Shown here: positions 1-6,910 of the stretch, piece by piece
How the letters are laid out: each line of letters starts with the position of its first letter
Numbering within the stretch: the first letter of the stretch is position 1
Assembly (NCBI GenBank): GCA_046541805.1
Contig: JBKHCM010000076.1
Coordinates: 1 to 15,482, forward strand
Source of the DNA: JAAAPF01 sp046541805
GTDB lineage: Bacteria; Pseudomonadota; Alphaproteobacteria; Geminicoccales; Geminicoccaceae
DNA length: 15,482 bases
Direction: 5' to 3'
Made by a program: the position numbers and the translations under genes
The notes under the pieces: model-generated
The model's database searches: none
The model's input: the letters and a program-made list of their open reading frames with translations, nothing else
Told to the model about the DNA's origin: nothing

Positions 1-45
1 CCACCGGCCACCGAGGCTGTCGACACCGGTCACGGTGGTTGTCGC

Positions 46-69
46 TGAACACCCGTGTTTACCGGAGGG
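46..69. repeat. IS3 terminal inverted repeat (orfB-side end)
   Basis: This end starts TGAAC and finishes TTTACCGGAGGG, matching the reverse complement of 1345-1370. It is two bases shorter than its partner because of a small indel just inside the TGAAC tip. Confidence 0.8.
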
Positions 70-84
70 TGATTGGTTCAACGG

Positions 85-990
85 TCAGGCGGCTTGGTTG
101 AGGGTGTTGCGGTTGGCGTGGTAGGTCTGCTCGGCCTCGGCGGGCGGGATGTAGCCGATGGGGGCGAGTAGACGGCGGTTGTTGTACCAGTCGATCCACT
201 TCAGCGTCTGCCACTCGATGTCGCGCAGGGTGCGCCACGGCCCGAGGGCGTTGATGACCTCGGTCTTGAACAGGCCGATGACGCTTTCCGCCAAGGCATT
301 ATCGTAGCTGTCGCCCACGGTGCCGACCGACGGGTCGATGCCGGCGTCCATGAGACGCTCGGTGTAGGTGATCGACAGGTATTGCGATCCGCGATCCGAG
401 TGGTGGATCAAGTCCTTGTTCCTGTGCGTCTTTCTCTGGAAGATTGCCTGGTTTAAGGCGTCGAGGACGAACTGGGTCGACATCGAGGTGGAGACGCGCC
501 AGCCCACGATCCGGCGGGCGAACACGTCGATGACGAACGCCGCGTAGACCGTGCCGGACCAGGTAGGGATGTAGGTGAAGTCGCTGACCCACAGCTGGTT
601 CGGGCGCTCGGCCTCGAACGCGCGGTTGACCTTGTCGTCCGGGCAGGGGCGCGCAGCGTCGGGATTGGTGGTGACGATCTTCCGTCCCCGGACCACGCCC
701 TTGATCCCCATCGCCTTCATCAGCCGCTCCACGGCGCATCGCGCCACGTCGAAGCCTTCCCGGCGCAGGGCGTGCCAGATTTTCCGGGCGCCGTAGAGCT
801 GGCGGTTCTCCTCCCAGACCCGGGCGATCGCGACGCGCAGGGCGGCGTCGGACTTCGAACGGGCCGAGGCGCGGTCGGGCTTGCGGGCCTCGAGCGCACG
901 CTGATGGTAAGTCGACGGGGCGATCGGCAGCACGCGGCAGATCGGCTCGACCCCGAACTCCTCCCGGAATTCGTCAATGAACGCGGTCAT
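85..990 (-). CDS. IS3-family transposase OrfB (DDE integrase domain)
   Basis: This 301-residue protein is the catalytic half of the IS3 transposase, acting on DNA to excise and insert the element. An N-terminal HTH_21-like region (about residues 15-110, with the FGVEPICRVLPIAPSTY signature) precedes an rve integrase core. The DDE triad is visible: Asp137 in WVSDFTY, Asp199 in HHSDRGSQY and Glu235 in NALAESVIG, giving the usual D(35)E spacing. It ends with the typical WYNNRR...P segment. Its ATG overlaps the orfA stop as ATGA, in the -1 frame relative to orfA, so translation may be by coupling or frameshifting. The classical A6G slippery heptamer of IS3 is not present; only a weaker GAAGAAGG stretch is seen. 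Confidence 0.96.
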   Translation of the reverse strand: MTAFIDEFREEFGVEPICRVLPIAPSTYHQRALEARKPDRASARSKSDAALRVAIARVWEENRQLYGARKIWHALRREGFDVARCAVERLMKAMGIKGVVRGRKIVTTNPDAARPCPDDKVNRAFEAERPNQLWVSDFTYIPTWSGTVYAAFVIDVFARRIVGWRVSTSMSTQFVLDALNQAIFQRKTHRNKDLIHHSDRGSQYLSITYTERLMDAGIDPSVGTVGDSYDNALAESVIGLFKTEVINALGPWRTLRDIEWQTLKWIDWYNNRRLLAPIGYIPPAEAEQTYHANRNTLNQAA

Positions 991-1328
991 TTGCGAAACG
1001 GGCGGTCGAGCTCCGCCTGCGCAAAATAAGCCGACGCCTTCTTCAGAATCTCGTTGGCCTGGCGCAGCTCGCGCACTTCGCGCTCGAGCTCCTTGATCCG
1101 GGCCTTCTCGGCGCTGGTCGGCCCGGGCCGCTCGCCCGCATCGCGCTGGGCCTGAAGCACCCAGACGCGCAGGCTGTCAGCCGAGCACCCGAGCTTCTCG
1201 GCCAGCGCCCGCAGCGCGGCGATCTCACTGGCGTACTCGCGCCGATGCTCCAGGAACAGCCGCACGGCGCGTTCACGAAACTCAGGCGAGTACCGCTTCC
1301 TGCTGATCTTCTGGTCCATGGTTGGCAA
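987..1328 (-). CDS. IS3-family transposase OrfA (HTH, leucine zipper)
   Basis: This 113-residue protein is the DNA-binding half of the IS3 transposase, which recognises the inverted repeats and forms dimers. The N-terminal region (about residues 10-55, KRYSPEFRERAVRL then LGCSADSLRVWV) is a transposase_8-type helix-turn-helix. Residues about 70-100 form a heptad-rich coiled coil (KELEREVRELRQANEILKKASAYF). It ends AELDRPFRK, the usual OrfA tail, four bases into orfB. An in-frame ATG nine bases further in could also serve as start. Confidence 0.95.
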   Translation of the reverse strand: MPTMDQKISRKRYSPEFRERAVRLFLEHRREYASEIAALRALAEKLGCSADSLRVWVLQAQRDAGERPGPTSAEKARIKELEREVRELRQANEILKKASAYFAQAELDRPFRK

Positions 1329-1344
1329 TCCTCGGAGAGTTCGT

Positions 1345-1370
1345 CCCTCCGGTAAAGCCGGGGCGGTTCA
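1345..1370. repeat. IS3 terminal inverted repeat (orfA-side end)
   Basis: Read on the minus strand, this end starts TGAACCGCCCCGG and continues into TTTACCGGAGGG. The last 12 bases match the left repeat exactly. It lies about 17 bp upstream of the orfA start codon, as expected for an IS3 upstream end. Confidence 0.8.
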
Positions 1371-1454
1371 CCTGGGGCACCTGCAGGCGCACGGCATCGA
1401 GCGTCCTCCTGGCCTCTCGCCGGAGGCACCAGACAACAAGAAGGAGGCCAGCGC

Positions 1455-1865
1455 ATGCGACGCACTCTGATCGTCGCCGTGGCCGCGGCCGTCGCGTTCG
1501 TCATCGGCGCCGCGACGCCAGCGTTCATCATCGAGCGCGAGCTGCACGAGGCTCGCATCAAGCTACTCCGCAGCCGCCAGGCTCTCGCGCGGACGCTCGA
1601 CATCCTCGAGCAGCACACCGCGCCGCCGGTGCGGCCGGACGGCGGGATGCGAGACATCGCGGCGGACGGCGGGCCGACCGCGGGACACGTGCACATCGCC
1701 CGGGTGATCGTGCGCGACCCGGCCGGCCGACTGCATATGCGCTCTGTTGAGACGCCGGACGCGCGGACGTGCGTCGTCGTCGCTCGAATGCTGGTGGCGC
1801 GGGCGGACGCGGCGCCTGAGTTCGAGGCGGTCGGAGGTGGTTGTGTCGATGGGTATCGCGCTTGA
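1455..1865 (+). CDS. small membrane-anchored hypothetical protein
   Basis: The product is 136 residues and I do not recognise the family. A strong ribosome binding site, AAGGAGG at 1441-1447, sits seven bases before the ATG, which fixes the start and argues that this is a real gene. Residues 3-26 form one hydrophobic segment (TLIVAVAAAVAFVIGAATPA), either a signal anchor or a signal peptide, followed by a charged helical stretch (about 29-52). The rest is a polar domain with two cysteines, one in RTCVVVARML and one in GGGCVDGYRA near the C-terminus. The gene starts 84 bp beyond the IS3 end and finishes 90 bp before a tRNA gene, a setting common for remnants of integrated elements. A phage spanin-like role is conceivable but unsupported. 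Confidence 0.7.
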   Translation: MRRTLIVAVAAAVAFVIGAATPAFIIERELHEARIKLLRSRQALARTLDILEQHTAPPVRPDGGMRDIAADGGPTAGHVHIARVIVRDPAGRLHMRSVETPDARTCVVVARMLVARADAAPEFEAVGGGCVDGYRA

Positions 1866-1955
1866 GGGCGCCGGACACCGCTTGACACCCGCTTTACACG
1901 ACTCGCGGGCCGCTTCGAGGCGGCGCGGAAAAACCGTTTATCATCAGGGAGTTAA

Positions 1956-2031
<76 letters not shown>

Positions 2032-2088
2032 CGGCGCGAGGTGGGTGGATAGCGGAGCGCGGCCGGCTTGGCAAGGCCGGGGCGGGGA

Positions 2089-2520
2089 TCAGCGCCGTCC
2101 GGGCGTGGCGACACCGCCGTCGCGCCAGGCGAGCACGCCCAGGCTCAACAGCGCGCCGTGAAAGGCGAGGGTGAGGACCGCGGGGTAGCTGAGCTGCCAG
2201 GCCAGGCCCGCCGCGAAGGCCATGAAGGCGAGCCCGGCCACGTAGGCGCGCGCCCGCACCGGCTCGATCGCGCGCCCGAAGCGCCACCAGAGCACGCGCA
2301 GCCCGACCGCGATCAAGAGCGCCTTGACGAGCGCCATGCCCCGCAGCAGTTGCGCGAGCTCCGGGTCGGCGGCCAAGCGCGCGCGCGGATCGCCGACGAT
2401 CAGGCCGACCGCCGCGCCGAAGGCGACGGCGACGGCGACGAGGAGGCGGCCGCGCCAGCCGAGCCCGCCGCGGCGCGCGGCGAGGGTTTCGGGTCGCCTC
2501 CGCTCGGGGATGGAAGCCAT
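2089..2520 (-). CDS. small four-helix membrane protein, unknown function
   Basis: The protein begins MASIPERRRP and is 143 residues. The start at 2520 is chosen because AGGAAGGAG lies about eight bases upstream on the minus strand. The same frame stays open further upstream, but only through Arg/Ala-rich sequence that looks non-coding. After a basic N-terminus (about residues 1-26) there are four hydrophobic segments: about 27-46 (GRLLVAVAVAFGAAVGLIVG), 66-86, 95-115 and 118-134. The loop between helices two and three holds WWRFGRAIEP. No catalytic motif is visible and I do not recognise the family. It ends 57 bp before the tRNA 5' end. Between its start and the scar at 2784 I see nothing else. 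Confidence 0.65.
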   Translation of the reverse strand: MASIPERRRPETLAARRGGLGWRGRLLVAVAVAFGAAVGLIVGDPRARLAADPELAQLLRGMALVKALLIAVGLRVLWWRFGRAIEPVRARAYVAGLAFMAFAAGLAWQLSYPAVLTLAFHGALLSLGVLAWRDGGVATPGRR

Positions 2521-2783
2521 GGCGCCGCTCCTTCCTCGCTGCATCCGCGGCCGGATTGTATCGAGGCCGGCGCCGGGCGAAAAGCGCGCCACCGCATCCC
2601 GCGCGCGCCGACGCGCCGCGTCGCCGCCTGCCGCGGACGACGTCGCCATCGCCGCGCGGCGCGCACCGCCGTCGCGAGCAGGGGCCCTCAGGGCGCGGGT
2701 GCGCGTTGCGGGCCGGGCCGCCGCGACGTGCCGCGCTGGTCGCGTGCTCTCAGCGAGCGCAAACGCCTCGCGGCCCTCCTCTG

Positions 2784-3183
2784 GTGAGCCTCGAAAAGGG
2801 GTTGGTGCGCGCCGCCGACGGCACCCTCGAGGTCGAGCCGGCGCTCGCCGAGAGCCGGCAGGTGAGCGCCGACGGCACGCCGTTCGACGCCGAAGGGGAG
2901 CCGTCGCGGGTCGGGCTCGACGAGGCGGTCGCGGCGCTCGACGGCTCGATGAAGACGCAGGTGCCGGCGCTGTTGAGGGATCTCCAGCGCCGGCTCGGCC
3001 TCGCCCGCGTCGTCATCGACCACGCGCTCGCCGTCGTCGAGGCGATGGCCGAAACGGTGCTGGTGATGCGGACCGGCCGCGTCGTCGAACGCGGCGGGCA
3101 CGCCGACATCTCCGCCAGCCGCAGCATCCCTGCGGGCGCGAGCGGCTGGCCGCCGTGCCGGTGCCGGGGACGCCGGCGAACGT
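2784..3183 (+). pseudogene. scar of a dpp/opp-type ABC operon (binding-protein fragment fused to DppF-like ATPase fragment)
   Basis: Two remnants lie in one frame. First, a segment reading EKGLVRAADGTLEVEPALAE then DGTPFDAE matches the N-terminal lobe of peptide-type substrate-binding proteins (SBP_bac_5), with the usual stretch between ESW-VS and DGTPF deleted. Second, from about 2915, LDEAVAALDGS...TQVPALLRDLQRRLGLA...VIDHALAVVEAMAETVLVM...GRVVERG matches the Walker B, D-loop and H-loop region of DppF/OppF ATPases. Near 3110 the frame shifts, and QPQHP...RLAAVPVPGTP, the oligo_HPY tail, continues in the next frame. Walker A, the LSGGQ signature and all permeases are missing. The usual HD of the H-loop has become HA. 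Substitutions and the frameshift show that the locus is dead. Identification rests on motif memory, not on an alignment. Confidence 0.75.
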
Positions 3184-3220
3184 GATCGCCCGGCGTTTGC
3201 GGTTCGCGAGCGGCCTCGCT

Positions 3221-3237
3221 AAAGCCACGACGGCTTT
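3221..3237. other. small hairpin in the ynjB leader
   Basis: AAAGCC and GGCTTT form a perfect six-base stem around a five-base loop, 20 bp upstream of the ynjB ATG. The right arm ends in only three Ts, so it is a weak terminator at best. It may be a relic terminator of the dead dpp locus or a leader structure. Confidence 0.3.
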
Positions 3238-3257
3238 GCCCGCACGGTGAGGGCGGC

Positions 3258-4472
3258 ATGCGCGAACTCAGACGGTGGACCCTGGGCGCGGCCTTGGCGC
3301 TGGCGGCGACGGCCGCCCAGGCCGAGGCCCCCGATCCGGCGGATTGGGCGGCGGTCGAAGACGCCGCCCGCGGCCAGCAGGTCTATTGGGCGGCGTGGGG
3401 CGGCGAGCCCCGCATCAACGCCTATATCGCCTGGGTCGCGGACGAGGTGGATCGCCGCTTCGCGATCGAGCTCACCCACGTCAAGGTGAGCGACATCGCC
3501 GACACGGTCAGCCGCGTCCTCGCCGAGAAGGTCGCCGGCAACACCACGGACGGCGCCGTCGACCTGATGTGGATCAACGGCGAGAATTTCGCGGCGATGA
3601 AGCGCCAAGACCTCCTCTTTGGCCCGTGGGCGGAGGCGCTGCCGAACTTCGCGCTCACCAACCCCGACGACAACCCGGCGATGCGCGAGGACTTCACCGT
3701 CCCGGTCGAAGGCTACGAGGCGCCCTGGGGCAAGGCCCAGCTCACCTTCTTCTACGACAGCGCCTTCGAGCCCGACCCGCCGCGCAGCATCGCGGCGCTC
3801 GGTGAATGGGCCGAGGCGAATCCGGGCCGCTTCACCTATCCCATGGTGCCCAACTTCCTGGGCAGCACCTTCTTGAAGCAGGCGCTGATCGCGCTCGCCC
3901 CCGAGCGCGCACCGCTCGACGACCCGGTCGACGCCGCGGACTACGCGGCGATGACGGCGCCGTTGTGGGACTATCTCGACGCGCTGCACCCGAACCTGTG
4001 GCGCGGGGGCCGCGATTTTCCGAGCGACGGCGGCGAGCTGCGGCGGCTGTTGGGCGACGGCGAGATCACCATCGCCTTCGACTTCGACCCGGTCGCGGCC
4101 AGTGCCGCCATCGAGGCCGGCGAGCTGCCGTCGTCGGTGCGCGGCTACGCGCTCAAGGGCGGCACCATCGGCAACGTCAACTTCACGGCCATCCCGTTCA
4201 ACAGCGGCGCCAAGGCGGCGGCGATGGTCGTCGCCAACTTCCTGCTGTCGCCCGAGGCCCAGGCCAGAAAGCAGGACCCCGCGGTCTGGGGTGGCTTCAC
4301 CGTCCTCGACCTGGACGCCCTCGCGGCCGAGGAACGCGACCGCTTCGAGGCCCTCGACCTCGGCGTCGCCACGCCGACGCCGTCGGCGCTCGGCGCGCCC
4401 CTGCCGGAGCCGCATCCGAGCTGGATGGCGCGCCTCGAGGACGACTGGCGCGAGCGCTACGGCGCCCGCTGA
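3258..4472 (+). CDS. ynjB: ABC transporter substrate-binding protein YnjB
   Basis: This 404-residue periplasmic protein binds the solute for the YnjBCD importer, whose substrate is not established. Residues 1-22 are a signal peptide (RRWTLGAALALAATAAQA, cleavage after AQA). The mature protein carries family hallmarks: QQVYWAAWGGEPRINAYI (about 40-57), VSDIADTVSRVLAEKVAGN, DLMWINGENFAAMK (about 103-116) and the lobe-closing GTIGNVNFTAIPFNSGAK. The repeated Gly/Trp/Asn pattern is the COG4134 signature and the length fits. A modest GAGGG lies five bases before the ATG. ynjC follows after nine bases, so the three genes should be one transcript. Ligand identity is unknown; the nearby hydrolases suggest a nitrogen compound, which is inference only. 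Confidence 0.9.
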   Translation: MRELRRWTLGAALALAATAAQAEAPDPADWAAVEDAARGQQVYWAAWGGEPRINAYIAWVADEVDRRFAIELTHVKVSDIADTVSRVLAEKVAGNTTDGAVDLMWINGENFAAMKRQDLLFGPWAEALPNFALTNPDDNPAMREDFTVPVEGYEAPWGKAQLTFFYDSAFEPDPPRSIAALGEWAEANPGRFTYPMVPNFLGSTFLKQALIALAPERAPLDDPVDAADYAAMTAPLWDYLDALHPNLWRGGRDFPSDGGELRRLLGDGEITIAFDFDPVAASAAIEAGELPSSVRGYALKGGTIGNVNFTAIPFNSGAKAAAMVVANFLLSPEAQARKQDPAVWGGFTVLDLDALAAEERDRFEALDLGVATPTPSALGAPLPEPHPSWMARLEDDWRERYGAR

Positions 4473-4481
4473 TCGCGTCGC

Positions 4482-6173
4482 GTGTATCGGCTCTACGTCG
4501 AAGCGGCGCCGCGCCTCGCCGTCCTCGCGCTGACGGTGGCGGTGCTGGGTGGGCTCGCCGGCATCGCCGCCCCCGCCTTCGGCTGGCTGCCGGCGCTCGG
4601 CGGCATCGCGGTCTCGCTGGCACCGTGGCGCGAACTCTTCGCCACGCCCGGGCTCGCGGCGATGGTGGGCTTGAGCCTGCTCGCGGGTCTGCTCAGCGCC
4701 GCCCTCTCGCTCGCCGTCGTCCTCGCCTTCGTCGCCGCCTTTCATCGCACCCGCGCCTTCGCGTGGGTCGAGCGCAGCCTCAGCCCGATCCTCTCGATCC
4801 CGCACGCGGCGGCCGCGATCGGCTTCGCCTTTCTGGTGGCGCCGTCCGGCCTCATCGCGCGCCTGGTCTCGCCCGGGCTCAGCGGCTGGCAGCGCCCGCC
4901 GGATCTCTTGATCGTCGGCGATCCGTGGGGGCTCGCGATGATCGCCGGCCTCGTCGTCAAGGAGGTGGCGTTCCTCCTCTTGATGACGCTCGCCGTGCTG
5001 CCGCAGGCGGGCGTTCGCGAGGCGCTGCCGGTGGCGCGGATGCTGGGCTACCGCCCGGTCGCCGCCTTCGCCAAGGTGGTGCTGCCGCGGCTCTACCCGC
5101 TGCTCCGCCTGCCGCTCTACGCCGTCATCGCCTACGCCTCTTCGACGGTGGAGGTGGCGTTGATCCTCGGCCCTTCGACGCCGCCGCCTCTGGCGGTCGC
5201 GATCCTGCGCTGGATGAACGACCCCGACCTCCAGATGCGTTTTTCGGCCTCGGCGGCGGCGCTGTTGCAGGTGGGCGTGACCTTCACCGCGCTGGCGCTC
5301 TGGCGGCTGGCGGAGGTGGCGACCGCGCGGCTCGCCCGCGGCTGGCTCACCGGCGGCGGCCGGGGCGCCTGCGACCGCGTGGTGGCGGCCGTCGGTGCGG
5401 GCGGCATCGCCTTCACGCTCGCCGCCGCGGCGGGCGGACTGGTCGCCCTCGCGCTCTGGTCGGTCGCGGGCTTTTGGCGCTTTCCCGAGGCCCTGCCGGG
5501 GGCGTGGTCGTCGCGGGCCTGGTGGATGGTCGCGGGCGCGCCCGAGCACGTCACCAACGCCGCCTTGGTCGGCCTCGCCGCCACCCTCGCGGCGGTTCTT
5601 TTGGTGGTGGGCGCGCTCGAGCACGAGACCCGGCGCGGCCGCAAGGCCGGCCGCGCGGCCCGGCTCGTCCTCTACCTGCCGTTGTTGGTCCCTGCGGTGG
5701 CCTTCCTCTTCGGCCTCGTGCTCCTGGCCGAGCGGGCGGGGCTCGGCCCCGGCCTCGCGCTCGTCGTCGCTGGTCATCTCGTCTTCGTTCTCCCTTACGT
5801 CCATCTGGCGCTCGCCGAGGCCTATCGCCGCCTCGATCCGCGCTGGAGCGCGGTCGCCCGCGCGCTCGGGGCGAGCCCCGGCCGGGCCTTTTTCACCGTG
5901 CGGCTGCCGCTGCTGAGCCGTGCCGTCCTCACCGCCGCCGCCGTCGGCTTCGCCGTCAGCATCGGCCAATACCTGCCGACCCAGCTCTTGGGCGCCGGGC
6001 GGGTGCCGACGATCACCACCGAGGCGGTCGCCCTCGCCGCCGGCGGCGACCGCCGCCTCGCCGCCGCCTACGGCCTCACCCAGTCGGTGCTGCCCTTCGC
6101 CGGCTTCTGGCTCGCCTACGGCGTGCCGCGCCTGGTCTTCCGCCGCCGCCGCGGCATGGGAACGGGGCCGTGA
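4482..6173 (+). CDS. ynjC: ABC transporter permease YnjC (two fused permease domains)
   Basis: The 563-residue inner-membrane protein forms the whole translocation path of YnjBCD, because it holds two BPD_transp_1 domains in tandem. Each half has about six hydrophobic segments and its own EAA loop that docks to the ATPase: EALPVARMLGYRPVAAFAKV near residue 180 and DPRWSAVARALGASPGRAF near residue 450. A Gly/Arg-rich linker near residues 285-300 separates the halves. The start is GTG at 4482 with a poor ribosome binding site, so translation probably depends on coupling to ynjB nine bases upstream; the exact start is uncertain. The 3' end overlaps ynjD by four bases (GTGA). Somewhat longer than the E. 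coli protein (about 510 residues). Confidence 0.88.
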   Translation: MYRLYVEAAPRLAVLALTVAVLGGLAGIAAPAFGWLPALGGIAVSLAPWRELFATPGLAAMVGLSLLAGLLSAALSLAVVLAFVAAFHRTRAFAWVERSLSPILSIPHAAAAIGFAFLVAPSGLIARLVSPGLSGWQRPPDLLIVGDPWGLAMIAGLVVKEVAFLLLMTLAVLPQAGVREALPVARMLGYRPVAAFAKVVLPRLYPLLRLPLYAVIAYASSTVEVALILGPSTPPPLAVAILRWMNDPDLQMRFSASAAALLQVGVTFTALALWRLAEVATARLARGWLTGGGRGACDRVVAAVGAGGIAFTLAAAAGGLVALALWSVAGFWRFPEALPGAWSSRAWWMVAGAPEHVTNAALVGLAATLAAVLLVVGALEHETRRGRKAGRAARLVLYLPLLVPAVAFLFGLVLLAERAGLGPGLALVVAGHLVFVLPYVHLALAEAYRRLDPRWSAVARALGASPGRAFFTVRLPLLSRAVLTAAAVGFAVSIGQYLPTQLLGAGRVPTITTEAVALAAGGDRRLAAAYGLTQSVLPFAGFWLAYGVPRLVFRRRRGMGTGP

Positions 6174-6814
6174 GCGCGCCGCCCTTGGTCCTCGACACGC
6201 TCCGCATCGCCCTCGCCGGCACGCCGCTCGTCGAGCTCGACGTCACCGTGCCGCCGGGCGAGGTGCTGACCGTCATGGGCCCCTCGGGCTCGGGCAAGTC
6301 GACGCTGTTGGCCGCCCTCGTCGGCCTGCTCGATCCGGCGTTCGAGCTGACGGGGCGCATCCGCCTGGGGGCCGAGGACGTGACCGCGCTGCCGCCCGAG
6401 CGCCGGCGCATCGGCGTGCTGTTCCAAGACCCGCTCTTGTTCCCGCACCTCTCGGTCGCCGGCAACCTGCTCTTCGGCCTGCCGTCGGGAGGCGATCGCC
6501 GTACCCGTCGGCGCCGGGTCGAGGCCGCACTCGCCGACGCCGGGCTCGCCGGCTTTGCGCCGCGCGATCCGGCCACCCTCTCGGGCGGCCAGCAGGCCCG
6601 GGTGGCGCTCTTGCGGGTGCTTCTCTCCGAGCCGCGCGCGCTGTTGCTCGACGAGCCCTTCGCCAAGCTCGACGCGGCCTTAAAGGACGACATCCGCCGC
6701 TTCGTCTTCGCCCGCGTCCGCGAGCGCGGCCTCGCGACCATCCTCGTCACCCACGACCCCGCCGACGCCGCGGCCGCCGGCGGGCCGGTCCACGCCCTCG
6801 CCGCCCACGGGTGA
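6170..6814 (+). CDS. ynjD: ABC transporter ATP-binding protein YnjD
   Basis: This 214-residue cytoplasmic ATPase powers YnjBCD. All nucleotide-binding motifs are intact: Walker A GPSGSGKS at residues 37-44, Q-loop Gln86 in LFQDPLLF, signature LSGGQ at 137-141, Walker B LLLDE ending at Glu162, and H-loop His195 in VTHD. The length matches the short YnjD family (COG4136), which lacks a C-terminal regulatory domain. It starts with GTG inside the ynjC stop (GTGA), so it is translationally coupled. The last 15 residues are Ala/Gly-rich. The gene ends the ABC module; 96 bp of intergenic sequence precedes the next gene. Confidence 0.93.
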   Translation: MSAPPLVLDTLRIALAGTPLVELDVTVPPGEVLTVMGPSGSGKSTLLAALVGLLDPAFELTGRIRLGAEDVTALPPERRRIGVLFQDPLLFPHLSVAGNLLFGLPSGGDRRTRRRRVEAALADAGLAGFAPRDPATLSGGQQARVALLRVLLSEPRALLLDEPFAKLDAALKDDIRRFVFARVRERGLATILVTHDPADAAAAGGPVHALAAHG

Positions 6815-6852
6815 CGCGGCGATCCGGGGCCGGCGCCGCCCTTGCGCCCCCC

Positions 6853-6880
6853 TTGCGCCGCGGGGTCGGCGCGCTACGGT
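6853..6880 (+). promoter_or_regulatory. possible sigma-70 promoter before the first amidohydrolase
   Basis: TTGCGC at 6853-6858 and TACGGT at 6875-6880 are separated by 16 bp, about 30 bp before the TTG start at 6911. The match is partial and the region is GC-rich, so this is a weak call. It lies in the only sizeable gap between ynjD and the hydrolase genes. Confidence 0.25.
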
Positions 6881-6910
6881 CGCGCAAAGCTTCAAGCGGA
6901 GGGGAGTGTC

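Larger units (their letters stand above)
46..1370 (-). mobile_element. IS3-family insertion sequence, structurally complete
   Basis: The element carries two overlapping minus-strand ORFs, orfA (helix-turn-helix plus leucine-zipper protein) and orfB (DDE integrase), enclosed by imperfect terminal inverted repeats that both begin TGAAC and both end in TTTACCGGAGGG. This is the standard IS3 layout and the length of about 1.3 kb fits the family. No 3-4 bp target duplication is visible: the bases just outside are CGC on the left and CCT on the right. G+C content looks lower than in the island further right, which fits an acquired element. All catalytic residues of orfB are present, so it may be active. 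The exact outer ends are inferred from the inverted repeats and the TG...CA rule. Confidence 0.9.

Noticed and set aside
25..33. ACCGGTCAC near the window start, the inverse of GTGACCGGT at 15470-15478, as inverted repeats of a composite transposon
   Set aside because: Only nine bases with a palindromic core match. The surrounding sequence does not align, so this is not sufficient for a terminal repeat.
1882..1887. TTGACA as a -35 box
   Set aside because: No reasonable -10 lies 16-18 bp downstream, and no plus-strand gene follows within 800 bp.
2521..2649. N-terminal extension of the small membrane protein
   Set aside because: The extension is Arg/Ala-rich without family features, and a strong ribosome binding site supports the start at 2520.
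3219..5969. Very long minus-strand ORF (916 codons) opposite ynjB and ynjC
   Set aside because: The product is Arg/Glu/Gly-rich low-complexity sequence with no domain. It is the antisense shadow expected from strong GC3 bias in the real genes. The same applies to minus-strand ORFs at 6680-8620, 8499-10559, 9901-12762 and 13061-14677.
3806..6169. Plus-strand open frame upstream of and in frame with ynjD
   Set aside because: It is a shadow frame of ynjB and ynjC, rich in Arg/Ala/Gly. The true ynjD starts at GTG 6170, in the ynjC stop.
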